Assembly: GCF_001040705.1 (NCBI RefSeq)
Contig: NZ_CVQP01000007.1
Span: 614,422 to 678,421, forward strand
DNA: 64,000 bases
Origin: Rhodococcus sp. RD6.2
GTDB taxonomy: Bacteria > Actinomycetota > Actinomycetes > Mycobacteriales > Mycobacteriaceae
Direction of reading: 5' to 3'
A program made the translations under genes and the position numbers. The notes beneath the pieces are model-generated. The model worked only from the letters and a program-made list of their open reading frames with translations, had not been told where the DNA came from and did not search any database. Shown piece by piece: positions 55,970 to 64,000 of this stretch (positions are counted from its first letter, which is position 1; each line of letters starts with the position of its first letter).

Positions 55970-56101
55970 TCAGCTGCCGAACAGCGGTGCGGGTTCCTGA
56001 GGAAGCGGCTGGGGCATGGGAGGCAGCGGCGGCTGAGGTCCGAATCCACCCTGGCCCGGGAAGGCGTTGTTGATGATGTTGTGGAAGTGGTTGATATCCA
56101 T
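55970..56101 (-). CDS. Small proline-rich protein (43 residues)
   Basis: ATG at 56101 opens a 43-residue frame: MDINHFHNIINNAFPGQGGF, then a Pro/Gln-rich tail (PQPPLPPMPQPLPQ) ending LFGS. Third codon positions are almost entirely G or C, as in real genes here. The N-terminal part could form a short amphipathic helix. No clear ribosome-binding site and no recognised family, so coding is likely but unproven. The remaining 292 bp up to the next gene (56102-56393) show no other feature. Confidence 0.5.
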   Translation of the reverse strand: MDINHFHNIINNAFPGQGGFGPQPPLPPMPQPLPQEPAPLFGS

Positions 56102-56393
56102 GACTCATGTCTACGGGCCGGACCTGGGTGGAGTGTGGGTGCGAGCTGGCAGTTGGCTCCGGAATCGAGCAAGGCTGCCCCGCGGGCTCCACCGAGTGGG
56201 ACCGATCGTCCCAGTTCGGGGCCTTTTCGTGACAGGTGGAAACGAATTTCCCGAATTCGCGTCGCGAGCCCATCGCAGGTCCATACGATGCAACGAAATG
56301 CTAGGCAGAACGCCCGTTTCGGTGGCCCCGACGGACTTGCATCGGGGCGGTCGGCGGGCCGGTGCCTGCGTCCGTCGTCGTAAGGATGGTCCG

Positions 56394-57620
56394 TTGAAGC
56401 GCACACTTTCGAATCGACTTGTTCCCGCCATCGCGTCGCTCGCCGCCGCCGGACTGCTCGTCAGCGGCTGTAGTAGCAGTGATGCCGAGTCCAATGAGTC
56501 CGCCGCCACCGGTGAACCGATCAAGGTCGGTCAGATCATCCCCATCGAGGCGCCGGGTATCTCCGTCGTCTCGCAGGCCAAGGGACTGACCGCGTCGATC
56601 GATGCCTACAACTCGCGTGGCGGCGTCAACGGGCGTCCGCTGGAACTGATCCAGTGCGATTCGGTCGGCGACCCGAACAAGGAACTCGACTGCGCCGACA
56701 AGATGATCGCCGAAGGCGTCGTCGCCACCCTCGCCGACTTCACGCCCGCGTCCCCGCAGGCGGTGTCGGAAAAGCTCGCGACCGCCGGGATTCCGCGCAT
56801 CGGCATGAATCCGATGAACATCGCGGACTTCACCGCGACCAATGTGTACACGCCGTTCGCGGGGTCGCTGCTCACCCTGTTCGGCACCGTCGACACCCTC
56901 GTCGCCGACGGCAAGACGAAGCTGACGCTGATGCGTCCCGACCTGCCGGTCGCCGCGATGCTGAACCAGTTCCTCGGCCCGTACGTCACCTCCCGCGGCG
57001 CTCAGATCGTCAACGAGGTCGCCGTCGGCGCCGGTGCCACCGACTACACCCAGTTCGTGGCCGCCGCCGAACGCAACGACGCGCAGGGCGTGATGATGGC
57101 GCTGACCGCGACCGAGTCGAACCAGATCGCCGAGGCGTTCAACCAGCTCGGTTCCAAGCTCAGCTTCGCGCTGGCCGCGACCGGATTCACCCAGACCGAC
57201 CTGCAGAATCTCGGCGACTTCGCCACCAGCTCCGTCTACACCAGCCCGGTGCCGGCTCCGTCGTCGAGCACCGAGGACTTCCCGGGTCTCGAGGAGTTCC
57301 TCGCCGACATGGAGGCGTCCGGGGACAGCGACCTCGAACGCTCGGAGATGAACGGCAACGAGATCTTCTCCTGGCTGTCGGTGCGCGCGTTCGGTGAGGT
57401 CGCAGAGGGCCTCGACACCGTCTCCGCCAACGCCGTCGCCCAGGGCTTCCTGAACGCCAAGGATCTCGACATGGCCGGGCTCGTGCCGGCATGGACCCCG
57501 AACGCGTTCGAGCCCGTCGGGATCTTCCAGCGGGTGTCGAACTCGATGATGTACCGCCAGACGTTCGACGGTGACGTGGTTGTCACCGATCCCAGCCAGT
57601 ACGACCTGCGCGCGAAGTAG
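56394..57620 (+). CDS. Branched-chain-type ABC transporter substrate-binding lipoprotein, copy 2
   Basis: A 408-residue lipoprotein paralogue of the one at 48974-50206, similar along its length (GGVNGRPLELIQCDS, ADFTPAS, VGAGATDYTQF, APSSSTEDFPGL). Lipobox is LVSGC with Cys near residue 23. The likely start is a rare TTG at 56394 with AAGGA eight bases upstream; no ATG or GTG fits the signal peptide. Differences cluster in the ligand-facing half (for example ALTATESNQ against ALGASDANP), so the two copies may bind different solutes. Confidence 0.87.
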   Translation: MKRTLSNRLVPAIASLAAAGLLVSGCSSSDAESNESAATGEPIKVGQIIPIEAPGISVVSQAKGLTASIDAYNSRGGVNGRPLELIQCDSVGDPNKELDCADKMIAEGVVATLADFTPASPQAVSEKLATAGIPRIGMNPMNIADFTATNVYTPFAGSLLTLFGTVDTLVADGKTKLTLMRPDLPVAAMLNQFLGPYVTSRGAQIVNEVAVGAGATDYTQFVAAAERNDAQGVMMALTATESNQIAEAFNQLGSKLSFALAATGFTQTDLQNLGDFATSSVYTSPVPAPSSSTEDFPGLEEFLADMEASGDSDLERSEMNGNEIFSWLSVRAFGEVAEGLDTVSANAVAQGFLNAKDLDMAGLVPAWTPNAFEPVGIFQRVSNSMMYRQTFDGDVVVTDPSQYDLRAK

Positions 57621-57647
57621 CGCAGAAAGCCCGAACAGGGAGCGGTG

Positions 57648-60389
57648 ATGACGGAGTTCTTGCAGTTCGCCATCCTCGGGCTCGGGGCCGGATCGGCCTA
57701 CGCCCTGCTTGCGCAGGGCGTGGTGCTGGTCTACCGCGGGTCCGGGGTGGTGAATTTCGCGCAGGGTGCGATCGCGATGGCCGCGGCCTACCTGTGCCTG
57801 GAAACCCTTCAGGGGGAGCATGATTGGCCGCTGTGGCCTGCGTTCGCCGCGTCTGTGGTGTTCGCCGGTGCGATCGGCCTGATCTTCCACCTGGCGGTGC
57901 TGCGGTGGCTCGCGAACGCCGCTCCCATCGTTCGGCTTGCCGCGACGCTCGGTCTGCTGGTGATCCTGCAGTCGGCCGTGCAACAGGTCTACGGCTCGCA
58001 ATCCAACCGGGTTCGGGCGTTCCTGCCCAACGACGCCTACCACTGGGGCGACATCGTCGTCCAGCAGGACCGGTTGATCCTCCTGGCCATCGCGATCGGC
58101 TCGACGGTGGTCCTGTGGGCGGGGACGCGATTCACCCGAGTCGGCCTCGCGATCACGGCGGCGGCGGAGAACGAACGCGCCGCCGCCGCACTCGGATGGT
58201 CACCGCAGCGTCTCGCGGCGTTGACCTGGACGGTCGGCGGTGCGCTCGCCGGAGCGGCAGGCATCCTCGTCGCGCCGCTCACCGGACTGACGCCCACCGC
58301 ATTCGTCGTCATCGTCACCGTGTTCGCGCTTGCCGCGGCGCTCCTCGGCGGGTTCACGTCGTTCCCGCTGACGCTGCTCGGCGGGTTGGTGCTCGGTGTC
58401 GGTGAGAGCCTGGTCGTCCTGTACCAGGACTCGATTCGCGACTTCCTGAACATGCCGACCCTCAGCGGTGTCAACCGTGCGGTGCCGTTCCTCGTGATCC
58501 TTGTGGTCCTCGTCGTCCGCGGTAAGGGCCTGCCGCTCCGCAGTCACGTCTCCGACCGCCTGCCGCGTCTCGGGTCGGGCGTCATCCGCTGGCCCGGAGT
58601 GGCCGTCGCCGTCGTGATCGCCGCGGTCGCGATCGCGTTCAGCGGGGACTGGTTGCGGTCGCTGACGCTGACACTCGCCGCTGCCGTGTTCCTGCTGTCC
58701 ATCGTCGTCCTCACCGGATACGCGGGGCAGTTGTCCCTGGCGCAGTACACCGTTGGAGGGTTGGGGGCACTGATCGCGGCACGCCTCGTCGGGCAGGCCG
58801 GGTGGTCGCTGATTCCTGCGGCGGTGGTCTCCGTGGCCGCCGTCGTCGCGGTCGGCGTGTTGTTCGCGCTGCCAGCCCTCCGCACTCGCGGTGTCAATCT
58901 CGCGGTGGTGACGCTCGGGCTCGGGTTCACCGTCCAGGAGATGGTGTTCGGTAACCCGGCGCTGACGGGCGACAAACTCGACAACTCGGTGCGCATCCCG
59001 AAGCTCACCCTCTTCGGGCTCGACGTGACGGCGGCCCGATACCCGGAGCGGTGGGCGCTGGTGTGCCTCGCGGTGCTCGTGGTGGCCGGACTGATGGTCG
59101 CGAACCTGCGCCGGTCCCGGACCGGACGACGCCTCATCGCCGTCCGGACCAACGAACGTGCTGCGGCCTCGCTCGGTATCAGCGTTTTCGCCGTCAAGAT
59201 CTACGCCTTCGCGCTCGCCGCCGGCCTCGCGGCCGTCGCCGGAATTCTGCTCGGACTCCGGAACAGTGCGGTCACCTACGTCGAGTTCAACGCCTTCGCC
59301 TCGATCAACGCCGTGGTCCAGGCGGTGACAGGTGGTCTCGGGTTCGTCATCGGCGGTGTCGTCGGCGCGATCCTGGGGCCGGGCGCCATCCTGAGCCGAC
59401 TGCTGTCCGACGGTTCCGGGAGCGGCGCCGTCGCGACGATGATCGGCGGCATCGTGCTCATCGTCATCCTGCTCACCAATCAGAACGGTATCGCCGACAT
59501 GCTCTCGCGGGCCGGGGCCGCGATCCGCAGGATTCCGGTCCTCTCGGCGCTGCCCACGCGCGCGAAGAAGTCCGGTGCGCACGATCTCTCCTCCGACGAG
59601 GACGATTCGACGGTGCCGGCGTCACCGCTGACGGTGCGTGGTCTCGGGGTGCGGTTCGGCGGTGTGACCGCCGTCGACGGTGTCGACCTGACGGTGCAGC
59701 CGGGACAGGTCGTCGGGCTCATCGGACCCAACGGTGCCGGGAAGACCACCGTCATCGACGCGATCACGGGGTTCGTCGCCCCCGCCGCGGGTCGAGTCGA
59801 GCTCGGGGCCGATGATGTCACCGGGTGGTCCACAGCCCGACGCTCCCGTGCCGGGTTGCGGCGCTCGTTCCAGTCCCTCGAACTGTTCGAGGACATCACC
59901 GTCGGTGACAACATCCACGCGGGCTCCGACGAGGCAACCCGGTGGAGTTGGCTCACCGACCTCGTGTGGCCCGGCAGACGCCCGTTGCCTGCGGGCGCGT
60001 CGACAGCCGTCCGGGACTTCGAACTCACCGCTGACCTGACGGCCATGCCCGACCAGTTGCCCTACGGCAGGCGGCGGCTCGTCGGCATCGCACGCGCGGT
60101 CGCGTCCGGCCCGTCGGTGATCCTGCTCGACGAACCGGCCGCGGGACTCGACGAGGCGGAGAGCCGCGAACTGGCGCAGTGCATCAGGCGTCTCGCCGAT
60201 CGTCGCGGCGCCGGGGTGCTCCTCGTCGAGCACGACATGGGACTGGTGATGTCCACGTGTGACCGGATCGTCGTCCTCGAATCCGGTCGTGTCATCGCGG
60301 AGGGCACGCCGGACGAGATCGCGGCCGACGCCCGGGTCCGCGCCGCTTACCTGGGAACCGACGACGAGACGACGGGGGCGCTGTCATGA
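57648..60389 (+). CDS. LivH-LivM-LivG fusion protein, copy 2
   Basis: A 913-residue paralogue of the fusion at 50235-52949, with the same order: LivH (1-290), LivM (about 310-630), LivG ATPase (about 660-913). Walker A is GPNGAGKTT (near 693), the signature is LPYGRRRLVGIARA and Walker B is VILLDEPAAGLDE. ATG at 57648 follows GGGAGCG; a GTG just before it is an alternative. The linker between LivM and LivG is a few residues longer than in copy 1. Confidence 0.9.
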   Translation: MTEFLQFAILGLGAGSAYALLAQGVVLVYRGSGVVNFAQGAIAMAAAYLCLETLQGEHDWPLWPAFAASVVFAGAIGLIFHLAVLRWLANAAPIVRLAATLGLLVILQSAVQQVYGSQSNRVRAFLPNDAYHWGDIVVQQDRLILLAIAIGSTVVLWAGTRFTRVGLAITAAAENERAAAALGWSPQRLAALTWTVGGALAGAAGILVAPLTGLTPTAFVVIVTVFALAAALLGGFTSFPLTLLGGLVLGVGESLVVLYQDSIRDFLNMPTLSGVNRAVPFLVILVVLVVRGKGLPLRSHVSDRLPRLGSGVIRWPGVAVAVVIAAVAIAFSGDWLRSLTLTLAAAVFLLSIVVLTGYAGQLSLAQYTVGGLGALIAARLVGQAGWSLIPAAVVSVAAVVAVGVLFALPALRTRGVNLAVVTLGLGFTVQEMVFGNPALTGDKLDNSVRIPKLTLFGLDVTAARYPERWALVCLAVLVVAGLMVANLRRSRTGRRLIAVRTNERAAASLGISVFAVKIYAFALAAGLAAVAGILLGLRNSAVTYVEFNAFASINAVVQAVTGGLGFVIGGVVGAILGPGAILSRLLSDGSGSGAVATMIGGIVLIVILLTNQNGIADMLSRAGAAIRRIPVLSALPTRAKKSGAHDLSSDEDDSTVPASPLTVRGLGVRFGGVTAVDGVDLTVQPGQVVGLIGPNGAGKTTVIDAITGFVAPAAGRVELGADDVTGWSTARRSRAGLRRSFQSLELFEDITVGDNIHAGSDEATRWSWLTDLVWPGRRPLPAGASTAVRDFELTADLTAMPDQLPYGRRRLVGIARAVASGPSVILLDEPAAGLDEAESRELAQCIRRLADRRGAGVLLVEHDMGLVMSTCDRIVVLESGRVIAEGTPDEIAADARVRAAYLGTDDETTGALS

Positions 60390-61111
60390 CCGCGACGACA
60401 TCGGAGGCCGCGACGGGCGAACTGCTGCTCGACTGTGCCGGGCTGAATGCCGGATACGGGGGAGCGGTCGTGTGCCGTGACCTCGACATCCAGGTCCGTG
60501 CGGGCGAGGTGGTTGCGCTGATCGGAGCGAACGGCGCGGGCAAGTCGACCACCATGCTGACCGTCGCAGGCGAGATCGCCCCGCTCGGAGGGACGGTGAG
60601 CGTCTTCGGATCCGCGGACCGCGCTCCGTTGGCGACGCGCGCTCGACGCGGACTGAGCTACGTCACCGAGGAACGATCGGTGATCATGGGGCTGACCACC
60701 GCAGACAACCTGAAGCTCGCCGGGGTGTCCGTCGACGCGGTGTGCGGAATCTTCCCCGAACTGCGTCCGCTGCTCACGAGGCAGGCGGGGTTGCTGTCCG
60801 GTGGTGAGCAACAGATGCTGACGCTCGCCCGGGCACTCGCCCGTGAACCGCGACTGCTGCTCGCCGACGAGCTCTCGCTGGGTCTGGCTCCGCAGATCGT
60901 GGCGCGGCTGCTCGGGGTGGTCCGGTCGGCCGCGGACGAGCGTGGCGTTGGTGCCCTGCTCGTCGAGCAGCACGTCCGCCAGGTGCTGAAGGTCGCCGAC
61001 CGTGTGTACGTGATGCGGCGGGGTCGGGTGATCGCCGAGGGGACGTCGGCGGAGATCGCTGCTGATCTGGAATCGGTGCAGCGCGCCTATCTGTCGACAG
61101 CGACCGACTGA
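60386..61111 (+). CDS. Branched-chain-type ABC transporter ATPase (LivF type), copy 2
   Basis: A 241-residue LivF-type ATPase closely related to the copy at 52946-53692: GANGAGKSTT, LLSGGEQQMLTLARAL and RLLLADELSLGLAP are shared. ATG overlaps the fusion-protein stop (ATGA). Third gene of the second transporter operon; the GntR regulator gene follows after 134 bp. Confidence 0.9.
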   Translation: MTATTSEAATGELLLDCAGLNAGYGGAVVCRDLDIQVRAGEVVALIGANGAGKSTTMLTVAGEIAPLGGTVSVFGSADRAPLATRARRGLSYVTEERSVIMGLTTADNLKLAGVSVDAVCGIFPELRPLLTRQAGLLSGGEQQMLTLARALAREPRLLLADELSLGLAPQIVARLLGVVRSAADERGVGALLVEQHVRQVLKVADRVYVMRRGRVIAEGTSAEIAADLESVQRAYLSTATD

Positions 61112-61245
61112 GGCGCCGTCCGGCCACCCCTATCGGTTCTGGTCGGGTCGTGGCCGGGTGCGACGTTAATCAGTTGAACTCTTGTACGGTTGACGCGTCG
61201 AACCGGGCACCTGTCGATGGTCACGGGTGTGCAGCGAGAGGTGCA

Positions 61246-62001
61246 GTGGGAGTGGTTGCGAAGTCGTCCGTCGTCCGGGTGCCGAAGGCGGGCGAACTGG
61301 TTGCCGCGAGTTTGCGACGCAGGATCATCACCGGGGAACTGAGCGCGGGTGACCCGCTGCCCAACGAGGCCGCGCTGATGGAGCAGTTCGGGGTGTCGCG
61401 TCCGACACTGCGGGAGGCGTTCCGGATTCTGGAGTCCGAGTCCATCATCACCGTTCTTCGTGGAGCGCACGGCGGGGCACGGGTGCTCGCTCCCGACTCG
61501 TCCGGAGCCGCTCGATACACGGGATTGCTGCTGCAGTATCAGGGCGTTCCCCTCGTCGACGTCTACCGTGCCCGGGCGTCCCTCGAGGTGACTGCGGTCG
61601 GCACGCTAGCCGACGGTACCCACGACGCGGAACTCGGAACCTTCGCCGCCCTGCTCGAGGCGGGGGCGGATCTGATGGAGGATCCGGAGGCATTCGCGCG
61701 TCACGACGTCGACGTCCACCAGGCGCTCATCGATCTCGCGGGCAATCAGACATTGTCGGTGTTGTCGGGAATGCTCGTGCACATCATCGACGCGCACAAC
61801 GACCTGTTCATCGCCTCGAAGGGCGACGACCTCGAACAGCCGGCGGCGCAGCGGGCGCACCGTTCGTACCTGCGACTGCTTGCGTTGATGCGCGACGGTG
61901 ATCCGATTGCGGCGCAACAGTTCTGGCGCAAGCACCTCGATGCGATCGAGAGAGTGATGCTCAGTGACCCGGAGACGACGCTGGTCGAGGTGCTGTCCTG
62001 A
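61246..62001 (+). CDS. GntR/FadR-subfamily (FCD) transcriptional regulator
   Basis: A 251-residue regulator. The winged helix reads AGELVAASLRRRIITGELSA, with EAALMEQFGVSRPTLREAFR as the recognition segment. The C-terminal all-helical FCD domain has the metal-binding Asp/His set, with H in ARHDVDVHQALIDLAGN and later FWRKHLDAI. GTG at 61246 is chosen from the GAGAGG just upstream; a GTG two codons later is possible. As the nearest regulator it probably controls the adjacent transporter operon, with a small acid or amino acid as ligand. Confidence 0.85.
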   Translation: MGVVAKSSVVRVPKAGELVAASLRRRIITGELSAGDPLPNEAALMEQFGVSRPTLREAFRILESESIITVLRGAHGGARVLAPDSSGAARYTGLLLQYQGVPLVDVYRARASLEVTAVGTLADGTHDAELGTFAALLEAGADLMEDPEAFARHDVDVHQALIDLAGNQTLSVLSGMLVHIIDAHNDLFIASKGDDLEQPAAQRAHRSYLRLLALMRDGDPIAAQQFWRKHLDAIERVMLSDPETTLVEVLS

Positions 62002-62037
62002 CCGTGGACGCCACGACGTCCTGACGGCGCTCGGTCC

Positions 62038-63066
62038 TCAGTTCGGAAGCGGAATCACCAGCGGGGGCAGCCCCGGCAACTCGACGCGGATCTCCGGCGG
62101 CGGAGCCGGCGGTTGCGGCACCACGACCGGCGCAGGCGGTGGTGGCTCGGGTGCGGGCGGTGGCGGTGGCGGTGGCGGTTCGGGGGGAGGCGGTGCCGGA
62201 ATCTCGGCGAGTGCGCGTTGCGGTGCCCGCTGGACGGGGGCGTCCGGAGTCGTCGCGGCAGCAGTTGGGGTCGGCAGCGTGGTTCCGGGCGCAGGGTGGA
62301 CGCCGGATCCGACCGGCACCATCGTCAGCACTCCCGTCGTCAGATCGACCACGGCGACGGTGCCCATCGGACCGGCCGCCGGTCGCACCTCCATCACCCG
62401 GTCGACGTTGAATCCGGGCCAGGGCACCGCGTCCGGATCGACCGTTTCGTCGGACGCGGGTGCATCCAGCGGGTCGCCGTATTCGCATCGGACCTTCGGT
62501 TCGCCGTACTCGTCGATGAGGACGATGGTGCCCGATTCGAGGACGGCGTCGTGTCGCTGGGCGCGGCCGTCGTCGTAGCCGTAGCTGGTCACGCGGGTGT
62601 CCGCACGCAGCAGTACGGGCGTCAGCGATTCGACGAACCCGCGCACGTCGCTGACGCCCTGAACCCTGGCCCAGGCATTCAACTTCGCGGGATCACCCTC
62701 GAGTGTGCCGACCAGTCGCGCGGTGTCGCAGAGGGGGCGCTCGAGGGTTCCGCCGTAGAGGCCGCCGCGGTCACCGGTGACGACGGGTGTCGATTCGTCC
62801 GGCAGTGCGGTGTCCGGTGGTCCGCTCGGTACGAGTACCGGGGTTTGTGGCGGCAGGAGTCGATCCGTCCACGGTTGGTCGCCCGATGACGTGGTGGCGA
62901 CGAGGGCAACCTCCTGCGGGGCGGAGCTCCGCGAGCATCCCGCCGCGAGTGCGAGAGTCACACAACCGGCCACCACCAATCCAACCGGCCACACGCGGTG
63001 TGTGCCGGTCGCGCCGGTGCGACGTCGGGCTCGATCCGCAGCCCGCCCGCCGTTGTCGGGGGCCAC
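62038..63066 (-). CDS. DUF6777-like lipoprotein with proline-rich tail
   Basis: A 342-residue predicted lipoprotein: lipobox LAAGC near residue 44, after a positively charged N-terminus and a hydrophobic run. The middle contains GGLYGGTLERPLCDTARLVG, FVESLTPVLLRADTRVTSYG and DEYGEPKVRCEYGDPL, which match what I recall of the DUF6777 domain. The C-terminal 70 residues are mostly Pro/Glu/Val (runs of proline), suggesting a wall-spanning tether. Function unknown. GTG start at 63066. Confidence 0.75.
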   Translation of the reverse strand: MAPDNGGRAADRARRRTGATGTHRVWPVGLVVAGCVTLALAAGCSRSSAPQEVALVATTSSGDQPWTDRLLPPQTPVLVPSGPPDTALPDESTPVVTGDRGGLYGGTLERPLCDTARLVGTLEGDPAKLNAWARVQGVSDVRGFVESLTPVLLRADTRVTSYGYDDGRAQRHDAVLESGTIVLIDEYGEPKVRCEYGDPLDAPASDETVDPDAVPWPGFNVDRVMEVRPAAGPMGTVAVVDLTTGVLTMVPVGSGVHPAPGTTLPTPTAAATTPDAPVQRAPQRALAEIPAPPPPEPPPPPPPPAPEPPPPAPVVVPQPPAPPPEIRVELPGLPPLVIPLPN

Positions 63067-63112
63067 TCGGCCATCGTAGGCCCGCGGGCGCCGCGACGCG
63101 CATCGCGCGGAC

Positions 63113-64000
63113 TCAGTGCACGGCGCTCGGTTCGAGAGCGTCGTCGACGTCGTCGGTCGAGGCGGGGGAGCGGCCGGGAATGAAGCACGCGATCAGCAGG
63201 GCGGCCAGCGCGGCCCCTCCGCCGATCAGGAAGGTCGCGAGGAACGCGCCCTCCGTCGGCACGTCGACCGGTCCGAGGGGCTTGGTGTTGCCGGTCAGGA
63301 CGATGGTCATGACCGCAGCGGCGAGCGAGGTGCCGACCAGGCGCATCAGTGAGTTCAGGCCGTTGGCCGCACCGGTCTCGTGCAGGGGCACGGCGCCCAT
63401 GATCAGTGCGGGCATCGCCGCGTACGCGATTCCGATTCCCGCCCCGATGACGGTCGAGACCAGTGTGAGTTGCCAGATCTCCTGCATCGCGATCGCGCCG
63501 AGCAGGTATCCGGCGGCGATCACGACGGTGCCGACCATGAGTGTGATGCGCGGGCCGTGGCGTCCCGTCATCCGGGCCGACACGGGGGAGAGCAGCATCA
63601 TCACGATCCCGCCGGGGGCCATGACGAGGCCCGCGGTCACCATCGACTGGCCGAGACCGTAGCCGGTTTCCGGTGGGGCCTGCAGCAACTGGGGGACCGT
63701 GAGCGCCATCGCGTACATCGCGAAACCGACGAGGATCGACGCGGTGTTCGTCAGCAGCACCGTGCGTGACGCCGACACCCGCAGGTCGACGAGCGGCTCG
63801 GGGGTACGCAGTTCGGCGAGGCCCCACAGTACGAAGAGTACGAGGGACGCGCTGCCGATTCCGAGGGTGAGGGGACTCGTCCAGCCCCATCCGGAGCCCT
63901 GGGTCAGCGTCAGCAGCAGCAGGACGAGGGCTGCCGCGAGACCGACTGCACCCGGCACGTCGAACCGGCCCGGTCGGCGCACCGTGGACTCCGGAACGGC
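63113..64000 (-). CDS. MFS transporter, DHA2 family (N-terminus beyond window)
   Basis: Only the C-terminal 295 residues are in the window; the gene continues past 64000. About eight hydrophobic segments remain, including GLAAALVLLLLTLTQGSGWG, ELRTPEPLVDLR, GIVMMLLSPVSARMTGRHGP and AANGLNSLMRLVGTSLAAAV, which are typical of 14-helix DHA2 exporters (EmrB/QacA-like). The tail ends in an acidic stretch. Substrate unknown; drug or lipid export is usual for the family. Confidence 0.85.
   Translation of the reverse strand, partial: AVPESTVRRPGRFDVPGAVGLAAALVLLLLTLTQGSGWGWTSPLTLGIGSASLVLFVLWGLAELRTPEPLVDLRVSASRTVLLTNTASILVGFAMYAMALTVPQLLQAPPETGYGLGQSMVTAGLVMAPGGIVMMLLSPVSARMTGRHGPRITLMVGTVVIAAGYLLGAIAMQEIWQLTLVSTVIGAGIGIAYAAMPALIMGAVPLHETGAANGLNSLMRLVGTSLAAAVMTIVLTGNTKPLGPVDVPTEGAFLATFLIGGGAALAALLIACFIPGRSPASTDDVDDALEPSAVH

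Noticed and set aside
62118-62215. GGTGGC-rich stretch as a DNA tandem repeat
   Set aside because: On the minus strand it encodes the proline/glutamate-rich tail of the lipoprotein in frame; the irregular units fit coding bias rather than a true tandem array.

Overview
The window reads as chromosomal DNA from a high-GC actinobacterium, most likely Rhodococcus or a close mycolate relative. Evidence: strong G/C bias at third codon positions, many GTG/TTG starts, 4-base start/stop overlaps, an accD1-accA1-fadE19-maoC-citE leucine block ordered as in Mycobacterium, an NDMA-type alcohol dehydrogenase, and a mycothiol-type maleylpyruvate isomerase fold protein. No rRNA, tRNA, CRISPR array, intact insertion sequence or phage genes were seen. 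Both window edges cut a gene.

Layout. 1-3.6 kb: end of a GAF-type regulator, then aldehyde dehydrogenase, alcohol dehydrogenase and DUF779. 3.6-7.2 kb: four-gene ProU/OpuC-type osmoprotectant ABC operon (minus strand). 7.4-7.8 kb: remnants of a GNAT acetyltransferase and a luciferase-like oxidoreductase. 7.8-16.9 kb: methyltransferase, two paralogous MFS carriers, a secreted GH5 glycosidase, a carboxymuconolactone decarboxylase-family protein, TetR plus a NylB-like serine hydrolase, and an AraC regulator. 17.1-23.8 kb: catabolic operon qor-tauD-BKACE-hydrolase-scoA-scoB-acyl-CoA ligase. 23.8-27.3 kb: LysR/YeiH pair, alpha/beta hydrolase, winged-helix protein. 27.5-32.3 kb: MHS-type carrier, FadD-type ligase, and an enhancer-binding-protein relative with a degenerate AAA+ core. 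32.4-34.4 kb: XRE regulator and drug-type ABC exporter. 34.6-37.2 kb: second aldehyde/alcohol dehydrogenase pair. 37.4-40 kb: small membrane proteins, a DinB/MDMPI protein and a truncated TetR gene. 40-48.8 kb: leucine (isovaleryl-CoA) degradation operon with its TetR regulator, ending in acetoacetyl-CoA synthetase. 49-61 kb: two tandem paralogous branched-chain-type ABC operons, each with LivH, LivM and LivG fused in one polypeptide, separated by a three-gene block bracketed by two copies of a 51-bp palindromic element. 61-64 kb: GntR/FCD regulator, DUF6777-like lipoprotein, and an MFS carrier that runs off the end.

Most notable observation. Three separate promoters, those of MFS carrier 1 (near 10.18 kb), the CMD/MFS carrier 2 operon (near 13.73 kb) and the qor-to-ligase operon (near 16.92 kb), share the same architecture in the direction of transcription. 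Each has two GTCCC direct repeats exactly 22 bp apart, followed 30 bp later by a GCTA(A/C)(C/T)GT -10-like element. The araC gene lies beside the third site. I infer an AraC-controlled regulon that joins two importers, a CMD-family protein, a TauD-type dioxygenase, a BKACE beta-keto acid cleavage enzyme, a CoA transferase and an acyl-CoA ligase into one uncharacterised catabolic system.
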